Positions 47,501-61,700 of a stretch of 64,000 nt of DNA are shown here, one piece after another (positions within the stretch are counted from its first letter, which is position 1; every line of letters starts with the position of its first letter). The notes under the pieces are model-generated. The model was not told where the DNA came from and did no database searches. It was given only the letters and a program-made list of their open reading frames with translations. Source of the stretch: Hemicordylus capensis (taxonomy: Eukaryota > Chordata > Lepidosauria > Squamata > Cordylidae); contig NC_069662.1 in the NCBI RefSeq assembly GCF_027244095.1, forward strand, positions 16,580,501 to 16,644,500. Reading direction: 5' to 3'. The position numbers and the translations under genes were made by a program.

Positions 47501-50500
47501 CATGGTATCATGGCTTAGACTTCTGACTCAGAAGAGTCAGAGCAGGAGGACTTATCAGCTAGTGAGGGCTTAGAGGCACAGCCACAGGATTTGGCAGAGA
47601 AACCAGACTCTGGAGCTGAGGATTTGCAACAGCTGCCAGACATGACCTCTGATGGGAAACAGCTTGGGATTTCACCTGTCTTGAGACAACGTCTCAAGAG
47701 GCAGGCTCAGTGGGAGTCATGCAGGAGTAGGAGATCCCAAGAAAGAAAGCCAAAGTGCTGACTCAGGGAAGCCTGATTGGCTGCTGGTTCTCTTGAGCCA
47801 TATATATTCAACAGTCTCTCATTGCTCTGATGCTGTTTGCAACTTTGTTGGCTGCAGATAGTGTGCTCTTGAATTTCAACCATTTCTATGTCCCAGTTTG
47901 CCTTGTCTGTACTTTCCTGCATTGTTCCCTTAATTCCTTGTTCTGTGTTCTTCACTTGTTTCATTCCTTGTTTAGTCTTTTCCTTCCACTTATTACTCAG
48001 TTAGTGTTAGAGCAGGGTACCTAGTTTCAGTTCAGGGGATTTAATCCATTGACTATTTGCTTTGTGAGCATTTTATTTTCCTTCATTCGGTTTTGCTGCT
48101 GCTTTCTGTTTACTCTCAGGGGGAGTGCTGAAGGGGGTTGTAAAATCCTGTTGGGTTAGCCGAGCTAACAGATTCACGACACATGTGCTGGTGTTCTGAT
48201 TGTGTAGCAAGGATGGCAGACAGCTTTACATCATTCCCTGCAATGCATAGGGACTGAGGAAGACGTTTCACTGCAGCAGGCATGCCACAGGTGGCAAAAG
48301 CGCACCCTGTTGCAGCAGCACAACACCAGACCTGTTCACATGACTGTTGTGTGGGTAAGTCCAGCATCCTACCCACCTTCAGGAGCTGTGCACGTGCTCC
48401 AAATTTTTGGTCATGTGTGAGTTAAAAGCTAGGTCTTCTGGGAGGTGGGCACAGGCTCCGATGGCATCATCCTACCCAGCATATTACCAAGGCAGGAGCC
48501 AATACCGCTGGACCCTGTGTCTGCCTGCCACACAGTCACTTTCCTCTCCTCTGACCTAGCTTATAACTCACACAAATATGGAGTGCTTAACAGTCATGTA
48601 AACAAGCCTACCATCTGGAATGCACGATCCCAACTTAGCAGAACTAGCTAGCACCACGTTTGCACTAGTGCAGCATTAGTCAGGAGGAAATCTAACGAAT
48701 GAGGCAGTGTGTTTTATTAATGTTGTAAGCCGCCCCGAGCAGTAGTTTAATGGAAGGGTAAAGGCTGCATTCTGCAGTTTCTGGACTATGTACAAAGACA
48801 GCCCCACAGAGAGCGCATTGCAGTAGTCAAGTCTGCATGCAGCTTCATGATGTTCATTTTTATCAGATGCTTTTATCTGAACATTAAAAACTTGGTTAGC
48901 TATTTTGGAGATTCACAAATGTCAGAAGACAGCATGTAATTTTTTTTAAACAAACAAATACAGAGTTCCCTAGTGCCCCATTCTCCTCACCTGCGGCCCT
49001 TCTATCTCCTGTGTTAAAGTCCAGTTGGTAGTGGTGAGGTTGACCTCAAAGATGAAGACCCGTCCTACATGCTGGTATCGGGGAGCACCAGCAGCATAGA
49101 ACTCTTTTTGATTGTGCTTTAGGAATTTCACTGCATATCCTGAAAAGAAAAGAAAAATCATTCAACAGAGACAAAGGAGAAGGAGAAGGCATAAAGTGAA
49201 GGCACACCTGCATAACAAAAGTATACTTTACCCTCTACAACAGGGAGGATTAGTAACTTGCTAAGAGCACATAGGCTATATTGTGGAACTACGTAGGCAG
49301 TAGATGGCCCATGGTCCATGAGTTTGAGACCCCTGGGCTAGAAAATCATTTTAGCGCTATACAGGTGCAGGGGCGTATCTAGGGGTAGGGCAGGCAAGGC
49401 ACGTGTCCTGGGCACCACTTGAAGGGGGGCGCCATTTTGTAATTATTATTTTTTAAATGGCTGCCAAAAACAAAATGGCCACCGTGCATGCTCAAATGGC
49501 CTCTGTGAGGCTCTAGGTCATGCCAGGCTTTGCAGAGGCCATTTGAGCATGCACGGTGGCCATTTTGTTTTCAGTAGCCTTTAAAAAAAAAAAAGATTAT
49601 TTTTAAAAACGGCCACTGCACATGCTCAAATGGTCCCTGCAAGGCCCTGGAGGCCAGCGGGGTGAGGGGGAATCTTTGCAAAAAAAAACCCCCCAGCCTT
49701 TAGGAAGCCCCCCAAAGGGGCTATGGGTAAAAATAATAATAATAAAAATATAATATAAGACACTGTACACATATTCAGATTGGCACTATTTACAGAGAAT
49801 CAGGGCTTGTGAATACTGAGCTGACGCTTAAGAGCTAGGATTGTATTCATTTGCTCTTACTTTGCTTCTTGTGATAAGTGAGTTAAATGTGATGTCTTGC
49901 TAATATGGCTATTAATGGTGAGTTTGTCTTTGAATCAGTGTGAAACCCTTAATATTAAGGCCCACTGGGAGTTTCTTGCTCTCTTTCTCTCATTTTAACT
50001 GTCTTTCTGAAAGACTAGAATATATTCCAAGCAGTGACACAGTTTACTCTGCATATCCTTTAATTATTAACAGAGTATCTAGGAAAAGTCAAATTCTCCA
50101 TTGATTTTTAAAACTTATGTAATGGTGATGCTACAATGCATAGTAGAGAATTAGACAGGCACTTCTGTTTAGTTTTCCAAGTACATCTCCACATAGTATT
50201 TGGGTATTTCATGAGCCCCCACATACTGAAATTTGTAGTTTTCCAGCATTTTTTGGTCTGGCTGTTAAATAGTTTTTGAAATATTAAAAGATTAATGAGC
50301 TTGACTTGTATTTTTCAGTTGATATTATGGTAAAGTTATCTGAAAGATGGGTGTCAGATGCTTGGACAGGGGGCGCAATTTCAGTCTTTGCCCTAGGTGC
50401 TATTTTCCCTAGATACGCCTCTGTACAGGTGGCCCTTGTTATCCACAGGGATTCCATTCCCACCAATTTCAGTGGATAACAAAACCACGGATAATGAGTA

Positions 50501-53500
50501 CGCAAGTCAATGGCAACTGGGGGATTAGGTTCCTGGAGGGCAAAAAAGGGCAAGAAATCCAATAAAAAGGCTGAAATTGGAGAAATAATGTACCTTGCCA
50601 TGCTCTGCAGGTCCCCATCTATCCAGCAATGTCCCCCCCAAACTCCCAATTGTGCCAATTTTCCATGAAAAATCATGGGGGGGGGGGAGGTTTGAGTAAA
50701 GAGCCACAAAATGGCTCCGATCAGCAAAATGGTGGCTGGAAATGACTTCTGAGGTCATTTCTGTCTGGGAACCATGGATAACCGAATTTAAACCCCTTTT
50801 AAACACATATATACCGAGACCGAGTGCACGTGGCCTGACCACGGATCTGTGAAATGGCGGGTGCTAGGACCGCATATAACAACCTGGGTTAATCAGAAGA
50901 TTAGGAACATAAGAAGCTGCCTTATATTGGTCCATCTACCTCAGTATTGTCTACACTGACTGGCAGCAGCTCTCTAAGGTTTCAGGCAGGAATCTTTCCC
51001 AGCTCTACCTGGAAATGCTGCCAGGGATTGAATCCGGGACCTTCTGCATGCAAAGCAGATGCTCTACCACTGAGCTACAGTCCCATCCCCAACTGTTTTT
51101 TTCTAATGGCAGTTGTGGTCTCAACAGCACAATCTATGCAGGAAGCAAGTCCCATCAATGGGGCTTACTCCCATAAAATGCACATAGGTTTGCAGCCACA
51201 TCATTAAAGTGGGGAGGTTCTGGTGGGAGGAAATGATGAATTAAGAATCAGCAACCATGTCCAGAAAAGCAGGAGACACTTAAAAGCAAATCAAACATTT
51301 GTTTCTTTTGCTTGTCTCTTTGAAAACAGAGGCACTTCTAAGAAGCATAGTTGTGCTTCAACAACACACCCCAGCCCTGTTCCAAGCTCCACAGGAGCCA
51401 GATATAGCTCAGTCAAAGCGGAGGGGGCAGGGGATGCTGTGGAAATTTGAAAGACCAGAAACAACTGGATTTAATTTTTGTAAAAACCCAGACGTGAATT
51501 ATCATTCCTCTTTCTATACTATAAAAGACCAACACACACACACCCAGCACAGAGACCTAAAAGGAAGGATCCAGACAGCTGTGGGATGTAGTATTTGGGG
51601 AATACCAGCTTGCCCTACTCACCCAAGTAGGCTGCTACCATATCCTTCTTGGCCAAGGGGGCGGTGATGAACCTTTCACTGATGAAATCATTTTGCGGTT
51701 CTAACAGTCCCCCGGCCCAGTTGTCAGCACCCACAGCACCCAAGACCACCCGGCCCTACATTGTGGAGAGGGGGAGAAACAAGTTTTGAAATGCATGATG
51801 GGGCCAAGAATTCACATTCCACACCACACATCCCGCTTCTGCCTCACCTGGGATATATCTGCACTGAATCCACTGGATGATAACTCCAAGTGGAAGGAGC
51901 CGCTGTCACTGGTACCTGCAACATACACAGATGGGGGAAAAATACATCTTTGTGTAGACAACTGCCCCTTCCTATCCCAGAAGGAGCTACAACTGTGCAC
52001 CATGGAGGAAAATGAAAGCTGTGGGGGAGGGGGAAGAAGGGGTGGGGCTGCAAAGAACCAATCAAATTTAGGAATGGATGGAGACCACGGCTATAGCTTC
52101 ATCACTACCACAGTGTGCAGTAGTAATCATGGGAGTGTGCCTCTGAGCATGTTTAGAATGCACTTATCTCTCCACCAAGTTATCCCAGCCAATGCACATC
52201 TGAGAGTAGGGGGCATGGCTTCTGGGTTAGAGGATGTGACTTCTAGAAAGGCAGGAGCCCTAGCACCCCTCTTTTCAGAAATTAAGCTTGGCCACTAGGG
52301 GAACATCTGTCTGACAGGTGGTTTGTCCTTTTGGCACACATGGATGTGCAAACTGAAGCTTCAGACACACCATGCAATGCAGATGCCTGAAGCTTGTACC
52401 ATAGAATGGGAGTCTGCCAGAAGTTAATGACTGGCCTCTTTCTTTGTAGCAGGTAACCTTTGAATCTGGGCTAAGCTTCTATTTCAAAAGGCTGGATTCC
52501 GTACCATTCCCATCTGCAGTTACACCTTCGATGGCATAGATCTTGGACTGGAGATCAGTAAAGCTGGTTTTGAGCTGCTCAAATGTGTCAAGGTGCTTCA
52601 CAAACTGCTCCTTGGGCGTTGAGGCAAACACTTCAGACTCACTCTTCTTGAACTTCTGCCCAATCTGGGGAAGCAATTAATTGCTAAATGACACAAAGGC
52701 AAGACTCTGGGATTTCCATACACAGCTGAGGAGGAGTGGGGAGAACAAGGCACCACCTAGTAAGGCCCCTCATTATAGGCTTCTCTTCCCCTAAGCATAA
52801 AAAGCCCAGTGGCTGCACCACAGGGTTCAGGTTCCCTTGGCTGAATGAGCACTGGAGATGTCTGGTTCCTCCAGACGCTTTGTTTCATTTTCCTTATTGA
52901 AATTGCACACCCACTCCTTTCCAGCTGCTGTTTGCCCTGGAGGGCCAAATGGGCAAGCACCTGTATGCTCCCCACTGCCTTGTGGGGCAAGGAGCATCTT
53001 GAGCAAGGGCATTTCAGTTAGGAAAATGGTGTATAGAGAAAAGGCTAACCTTCCTCCCGTAGCAACATGGGCCCTATTCAGACATTCTGTTGTGTATGAT
53101 GAGTGTACAATGTACATAGGTACAGATCTGTACAGAGGTACAGTTATCCACTTGTTATGTTTAACACAGGTTTTTGTTTTTATTTATGTAAAATATTTGT
53201 ATCTTGTCCCTCAGGGCGATACAGCTTGGGACAGCTCACAAAGACAATAAAACAGATAAAGCAATATAAAATTAATAAAATTCTGTTAAAAACTAGACTC
53301 AGTTAAACTCAGATTTACAGTTTAAAAACCTACTGGTCCCAGACCGAAAATAAAAACTAAAAAGCCTCTCTAAAAAGATGGCTCTTTAAATGTTTCTTTA
53401 AAAACCTGAGGGAGGAAGCATGGTGAAGTTCATCCAGGAGTACATTCCAAACTGAGGGGCCACAACCAAAAAGGTACAGCACTTCACTCTCTGTCTGTAC

Positions 53501-55727
53501 CATGCATTTGAGGGACCTGTACCCAGGTTCACTTTTTAAAACAACGCAGGTACAGTCATTTACACAAAAATATATATGAGTGTAGCAACACTGGCACACT
53601 CGAACAACGTAATGTCTGAATAAGGCTAGAGTCCTAATCTGAATTGCACAGCCCGTCCACCCCACCCCCAATTGGGGAAGCCTCCTTGGTAGCAACCATG
53701 ACAACTGGCTCCCTGAAGCAGAGCACCAAATGGTGCCCCTTCCCTTTTCTTAAAAAAAAAAAAAATTAAAACCACCCAGGCCTATCCTTCAAATATCTCC
53801 CCTTTCCTTCCCCGCCCCACTTCCTATTGGGAAGGGAAGAGAAAAAGCAACACAGTGCTTACTCGTCTTCTTTTCTCTGTATCCTTGGTGGAATTGCTGG
53901 GTGGGCTGCTGTGCTGTCCCTGAGAAGAGGCCCATAGACTGCCACTTGAAGGCGTCTGCTTCACCTTGCTTCGTGGTAGCATGGCCCTGAGGCTTCTGGA
54001 TACCTTACCAGGGTTCCTCAACCTTCGGTCCCCAGATGTTGTTGGACACCAACTCCCATCATCCCCAGCCACTATGTCCAAAGGGCCATTGCCTTACCCC
54101 AATGATGAAGCGTGTAATCGCCTTATTCTTTGCTGCGCTTATGCCCCCAGTGTCTATATCAGTGGCCTGTCCATCTGTGATGATGATAATTGCTTTGTTT
54201 GCCTGTGGTCGCATGCCGCACTCAGGTGTGAAAATGGTATCCCTGCCATCAGCAAACAGGAGAATGGTTATTCATGTTCACACAAACAAGTCTTACAGCT
54301 TTAACAAACTCTTAGAATTCAGGAGCAGGGCTTCCTTTCAGGGTAGATGGGAAGGCTCCCACTCCATCTCTGCCCAGCCCTACAACTTGCCTTGATAGTC
54401 TGAGATCATGGCCTAAACAAATGTTTTCAAACTATTAGAGTGCACAGCCTATGGTGGTACCCCAGTGTCACTGCTATCTTCTGCCAGTCCCCTGTATGTG
54501 ATGGTTCCTGCTCCCTTTCATGACTGCAACTGAACAAAATAGGCTACAGGGGTGACTCAGTATATTGGGCAATCTCTTGGCTTATATATTCTGTCAAAGG
54601 CATGCTGCCCTGGGCTCCACTCCACCCCTTCCCAAGCTGCTCCATTCCTGATCACCCTTCTCAATTGAAAGTAAAACTACTCACACTACGAACTTGATCG
54701 CCTTGTAAGTATTTGTGATGCTTTTCTCATGTTGCACATTGGCCAAGAGTTTTCGAGGGTTGGGGTCTCTGATATAAGCATTAAAATCAAAGGCGGTGGT
54801 CGTGGACTGCGAAAACTGCACAGCAGCAAACTGGAGTTTTGGAAGGAAAAACAGAAGAAGCACCATTGTAGTAGACGTTATTGCACTGTGGGGCTAAGTT
54901 GTGGGACTAAGGGACACTGTGGATCACAGATAGTGAGAATACACTGGTTTCCATCCTGACCTTTCCAATCGTGGCGATTTAAATGCCAAAAAGTCAAGCC
55001 TCAAAATTTTAAAGCATGTTGGAGCCACCTACCACATTCTCCATGCCCTGCCCCCTAGGCTGCAACACTAGGGCAGCCCATCAGTACACCAGGTGGATGG
55101 GACCTAGAGAGCAGCTGCTGGGAATTCTGGGAACAAGAAGGGGGTTCTTTGTTGGAGAGAAGTGCATGCAAAATGGCTTAGTGAGGGGCAATGGGGTTTT
55201 GCTCCCTCATGCTCAAAGCTGGCATGGAGGTTTCTTTCATAGAGTAACTCTGTAAATCTTTAAAAGAAAGGATTGCAAGAAGCTTGATTCTCCTCAGGAA
55301 TTGGGTGAGTTCAAGGAAAAGGGAATTCAGCACAGGGAACAGTTTGTTAGATTTTGCGTTAGAAACTTATATTTCTTGTGTGTGTGCATGCTTTTGCATA
55401 TTCCTGATACAGTTCTATTGTTGTTTACCTGTAACGTAACTAAAATAAGAAACACTAGGCTATACCCACCCTACCTAGGGCATTGCAAAAGACTCTATAA
55501 ACATTTAAGCGTGCATTAAGACAACCTGTTTTTGTAACCTACTAAGTATTTTTGACTGTATTTAAGAAAGCTCAAAGCCTCAGACGGAAGCAGTCTATAG
55601 CAGTGTTTCTCAAACTTTTTGGAGTCAAGGACCGCTAAATTCTTCGTGCAGAGTTTCAAGGACCGCTACATTCTTCATGCGCAGTTTCCCGGACCAGCAG
55701 TTAGTAAAGGGGTTGGTTTCAAGTCTG

Positions 55728-55761
<34 letters not shown>

Positions 55762-58700
55762 AGACTTCTATACTGCCCCAAACATGCATCTCTGGGCAGT
55801 TTAGAATGAAAATAATATAAGCATTAAAATAATTAAATTTGGAATCTTTTGCAAACATGGAATATTAGGGGTTCTTAACCTTGGGTCCCTCAGTTAAACT
55901 CCCATAACCCCCAACAACAATGGCATTTGGCCATTATGGCTGGAGATTATGGGAGTAGAAGTCCACCAACGTCTGGGTACCCAAGGTTGAGAACCCCTGA
56001 ATCTAAAAGCCTGGGTGAACAAATTTGTCTCCAGTATGTCTTCAGTATGTGTGGGGTGGGGATGGAGGTGCTTCTGATTACTCAGTGGAGAGGGTATGTT
56101 GGGCCATTAGAAAAATTCAAAAGCTACATGGGGCCAATGAAAACAACATACAAGCAAGCCCCACTGATGCAAGAGGGAAACAGCGTTCCCTCTCAAGGCG
56201 CCTCGACCACAACAGGCAGCTGGGTTTCAATCAACCAACCTTTGGCTGCAAATAATGAGCATGCAAGAACCAGCAGCCCTTCAAGTGGCGCCCACTGCCA
56301 TACCTTTTCCTCCATGCCCCCGCACCGCATACAGTTTGAAGCTGTAAAGATAGGGAATAAGATAGCTGTAGGAAGATCTCAGCAGCACATGGAGACAAGG
56401 CACAAGAAGGGTTCCATGCCTCCGTGATACTCTTCCTCTTCCGTGCCATGTGCAAAATTTAGGAAGTGAGTGCCTTGATTTCAGTTGGGGGGGGGGGTTT
56501 GACTCCCAGTCAGGGACCGGCACTCAAGCCTTCAGGGACCGGCAGCAGTCCAGGGACCGGTGGTTGAGAAACACTGGTCTATAGTAATTGAGTAAAACTG
56601 GGGATTTTTTTTTAGTTCTTTCCTTTTTACAAGCCTCTCCAAGTTGGTTTTTAACTCAGAAAACGTCCTTAAATGTTCAGCATCAGTTTTCTCAACACGT
56701 GTAGGCTTGTACTTGGACAATTTTTGAACTTGTCCAAGAGCCAAGTTAAGAGACTTTTCCCTGGGATTCCACCCTGAGCCCAGGGAGGTTCAAGCTCTGT
56801 TGATAAAAGGGGTGGTGGTGGCAGCCTTTTGAACTTACCGATAAGACAGGATAGTTTTAGGAGACGCCTAGCCAGGTAGCTAAGCAGGGATGATTCAGCA
56901 TTTCTTTCCCCCACATGATCTTGCTCTGAGACAAAGGCTTTAATCCGCTACAGCATGTTTACTTGGAAATAAATCCCACTGTATTCAGTGGGGCTTACTC
57001 TCAGGAAGGTCCACCAAAAAATGCAGTCAAGTCACTAAAGTGGAACAGGTGGAACAAGTGGCCAGGAGGATACTATTTCAGGAAGTGATTAATTACAGAT
57101 AGCAAAAATGTCCAAATACATTTAAAACCATATCAAATTGTTTCTTTTGTTTCTTCCATCCAAGCTCCATAAGGGTCTTGGCAGTAGTGGGAGATGAAAT
57201 GCTGCAGAAGTTTAGTAAACTGGAACTGCGTTAACCTGAACGTGCACAGAAAATCTTTATCTTATTTTATTTTTAATTTAGTGCAGATGTGGAGATAGTG
57301 TGAAGCTCAGTGGAGGAACAGAGAGAAGTACAGACAGCCAGTGGGCAACCCAACCTTCTGACCCCTAGAGTGGACAGAAAATAGCAACATGAATGCAGCA
57401 AATAAAACCACAAAAACTGCTGCATACGGAAGCCCCCTTCCTCTTCCGCATGCAAGGTAAATCTGGAAACCCTCAGAAGTAAGTGATATCTGGAAAATAC
57501 CCCTAGACTCAGTTTTGCTTTAGTTGACATATGCTACGCCATTTTAGATTGCTAATACAGAGCCACAGGCTCTAAGACTGCCCTGACATGTCTTCCTACA
57601 CGGTGGGGGGATCTGGCTAGCTGCTATCAGCGTTCTCATGTATTCCCCCTTTCTCACACTCCTATGTTACTTTTGTATCCTGAACTCAGCAACAGTCATG
57701 AAGTGATAGGCCATCCTATTCTTTCCCTTTGGTGGGAAAGAGGGTTGTTTCCCTTGCTCAGAATAACGATGCATAGTTTTAGGAATGTAAAGTGGTAACA
57801 ATGTCAGTCATTGTTTGATGTAGAAGCTTGCTATGATGATGTATCACCTGACTGTCTCCTGCCCTTTGATTTGCTGGAAGTGTGAAACTTGTTGTCATTT
57901 TGTATATATACTTAGAGCAGATTCCATTTTGGGTTGCTCTACCTTGCTGCATTTGATATAAAGCATCACCTTTCTTGTATTCTGCAGAATATAATAAAGT
58001 AAGTTAGATCTCCTCTTGGTGTAATCAGTTGGCATCGTTGCACCAGGTGCTTGAACCCTTTGCAGTTATCATAAGCTCAGAAAAGTGTACTATCCAGAAA
58101 GGTCACAGCTCTTAACACTCATGGGCCCTTATGCATTCCATACACTTATTAATCTCGGAAAAGCAACTGGAATAACTTTGCTTTTCCTTTAGGAGGGGGA
58201 AAAATGCTGTGTGCACACTCTTGCTTCTGGCTGTAAACAGTCACAGAGGAAAGAGAAAGGGCAAGCGTGCACACATGGTATGTACTGCTGCAGCAAGCTC
58301 CCCCAGGGTTCTGTTAAGCACGGGAGAGGCAAGCCGCCATTGTACTCTACTACTGTTTTTGCTGCATGAAAGTATCCTGTAGCAACCAAGCTACCTCAGC
58401 TGCATGTCTCTGAGGGCTTTGAAAGGCTGGGCTGGACAGGAAAGAGAGCTCAGCGGTAGTGAGAGTTTTGGTGAGTATGTGCCAAAAACAGCACTCAAAA
58501 ATAACTCTAAGGGGAAACTCTGAAGCTGGCAGACACAGGCCCGAAGTACCATGGCCTGTCACCCGCCCCCCGTTTCTCAAGGCCTGAAGCCTGACAAAGA
58601 GAGCATACGTGTATGGTGCTGTTGCGCAGTTGCTCCATCACGTCTATCATGAACGACAGCGTGGTGTTGAACTGGGCATTTGTCATGCTTTCCGATCCAT

Positions 58701-61700
58701 CGAAGAGAAACACCAGGTCCAAGTTTCCTTTCAGGCATTCTGTGGGGTGAAGAGAGAGAGATTGGGTAGCTCAAATGGAACAGAAGGTGGGTGGGGGGAG
58801 AGACCCCAGGGAGGGTTAACGAGGAAAGAGAGAGAGGGCAATTGGGTGCGAAGAGGGGAGGACGCTGTGGCACCGGAGTCCTGAGTTCTCAAAAAAGCAG
58901 GAGTCTTTGTCTGCACGCCTTTGTTACCCAGACTATGTACAAGAGAGAAGCAGACATTAAAGATGGCTGACATCCCCACAAAGCACTTGTGAAAGGAAGT
59001 CATGCTAGCACAAAGCTGATGCACTAGCCATTTGCACTGTTTGGAGCTTGCATTCCAGATTCGTGTTGTGCTACCACAAGCATGTTTGCCCTTATGCAAC
59101 AGTACATCTCATTTCTTTCCAATGGAATTTTGGTGTAAATTGCACAAATCCCTCCTTGCTTTTTTAGTGCAATGCCACAATCTTCTTGTGCTGGTGCAAC
59201 TTTGCTCCTTACACAAACGTTTCATTAGTCAGGAGGAAGGATGTCAGCCAACGTCTTGAAATGGTGTCAGGCTTTTTCTAATAATGAAACAAAGCAATAA
59301 CATCTTGTTTCACAGCTAATTTTTAACCAGGGCAATGTTTTGATTCAAGCAAAGGCTATAGGGCTGGCAACCGTGACTTCACCCACTCATCTATTCCTAC
59401 ACATGCCAAGATGTAAACCACCTAGAGACACGAGTTGTAGGTGGTATATAAACCCACAAATAAATAAAGGGCTCCGTTAACCCCTGCTCCTCAACATGAG
59501 CAGCAACAGAGCGCTCGGCAATATTCTCCCTTTGTCTCAGCTGGGCAAAGGGCTCTTTAGCCTTTTCCTCTCCAACATGAGCAGCAAATTATTTTTTCAC
59601 ACATCTCAACTTGTATACCCCATGGGGTATATTTGCAAAAATACAGTATTGGTCCATCTGTCCCAGTATTGCCTACTCTGATGGGCAGCAGTTTTCCAAG
59701 GTCTCGGGTAGGTATATTTTCCAGCCCTACATGCTGGAGATGCTGCCAGGATTGAACCTGGGACGCTCTGCAAACCAAGCAAATGCTCTGCCACCAAATT
59801 ACAGCCCCATCCCTTTGGCCACCTTGCCATCTACTACCAACTGCCTTTCCTTGCCTCACTGCAGCTTGCTGTTCATTTCCCCCTCCTCACCCTACTGGAG
59901 TATACCTCTTCTCCTCCCCTGCCCCCGCCCCCCCGGTTTAGGCTACAAATGCCCCAGCTGCCACTGCCTGGCTTGGTGGCGGAATCTGAGAGTGCTCACT
60001 GTGTTGCCAGCACGGCCCAAGAATGCTGAGCACCCATCCACAGGTGGGGGGTAGGCATCATACTGTACTTTGCTTCAGGCTGCAGAATTCTGGGACTGTC
60101 CCTGACTGGGTGGTCTCTGCTGGGGAATAGATGGGGAGGCCCCGGAGGAGGCAGATTGATTGGTCTCCAGGGCTGCCAATAGTAGCTTAAACCAGCAATA
60201 AATAGAATGCGAAATGTCTTTGTATGAGGTGAGTTTTGGCTATGGAAGAACTGAGAGTTAATCAGACTTGGCATCTGTTGCAGGGAGACTCTTCTCTGGG
60301 CCAATCACCTATCTCTCAGCCTAACCTACTTCACAGGGTGGTTGTGAGGATAAATGTAACCATGCACATTTATGGGCTTCTTGGAAAAATAAATAAATAA
60401 ATAAATATTTTCCAACAATCCACATTCTCCCTAGGAGAGTTAGGATGAGCCTGCAGTGTGCTTCTTCACTGTTTAACTCAGCAGGTCTCTGCAAAATACT
60501 TTGCAGAAAATATTCCTAAGCAACAATGATCAACCTCAGAAGTCCTTTATTCTCTGAAGGTGGAATTACTTCCTAAACACCAAAAATAATTTATTGGCAA
60601 CCACTTCTCATCTGGGTTTTTAGTCTTTGCTTAATCTTGAGATTTCTAAATAATGGTTTCAAAACCTCACCTTCCTCTTTCTCACATCCAGTGAGATCTA
60701 TCTGACCTGATGCACTTATCTCTTTATCTCCCATCTAGAGTTGCTAACTGACTTGGAAAAAGGAACAGAGTCTGCTATTGGTTGTGATTCAAGGTCCTAC
60801 TTTGGGGGGTGCCCAGGTTGTCTGAGGAACTATGTATAGCCAGAAGGAGCAGGGTCTCCTCTGTGGTGGCACCAGTTCTTGGGCATTCCCTCCCCGTGAA
60901 GGCCAGTCAAGACTCTACAATCTATACCTTTAGGCACCAGGTTAAAATGTGACTGTTTAGGAAGGCTGATGGTGTTGGCTGAGTTGCAGAGCTGCTTACT
61001 GAGCTTTTACTGGGAGTTTCTCTGTTGATTATTGTAATTTTATCTGTTTTATTTATGATTACTTTTATTATTATTATCAGGTTTGTTTCTATAAGCAAAA
61101 ACCAGGAGAGATCCTTTCAAAATAAATAATATGCAGAAATTGGCAGGTGAAGCTTATTATAGGACGGAGCCAAAGGCGATCCACAGGCAATTGCTCTCCA
61201 TCAAAATGTTTTTTAAAGGGACAATTGCAGTGCTGATATGAAGACGAAAAGCCTGTTTTGTATCTGCTTCACTTGTAAACACCAAGTGTCTTTTGCAGAT
61301 TTAACTGAGAAGTGTATGTAGAACTCAATTTCACTCCTCTTTTTTCCTTCTGCCCTTCTGACTCCACTCCCACACTCTCTACACAATCCCCACAGAGACA
61401 AACTTCTAAATTACAACACTGATTATCATGATATAACTCCAGCCTGCTGTCTTCACTTGATGTTACAACTGGGCAATCAAATGCAGAGTAAGACAGAGTT
61501 CCTGTGCCTTTACTGTTGTGGAGGTGAGGGAATTTCAATCACAGCTGCTTTTCTCACCAGCACTAGGTTCATAGGGAGCTACTGGCCACATGCCTTTGTG
61601 GGCCCTCATAGGGGTGAGTTGGTGGTGCAGCCTCAGGGGTGGGGGCAGTGGACCAGATGCAACAGTAGGTGGCACCAACATGGCTGTCAAGGAAGACCTC

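Larger units (their letters stand above)
55601..56576. mobile_element. hAT-type element, 976 bp, with a nested element
   Basis: Perfect 8-bp duplication GTCTATAG at 55593-55600 and 56577-56584. Ends CAGTGTTTCTCAA and TTGAGAAACACTG are exact inverted repeats. The interior repeats 'agggaccgg' near the right end. Nested inside are a (TATC)n run and a smaller hAT-like element at 55866-55999. No intact transposase frame; the 166-codon frame at 55927-56427 is not recognised as one. Confidence 0.88.

Noticed and set aside
51786-52298. 170-codon + strand frame within ITGAL
   Set aside because: It overlaps ITGAL window exon 6 in antisense and has no recognisable domain.
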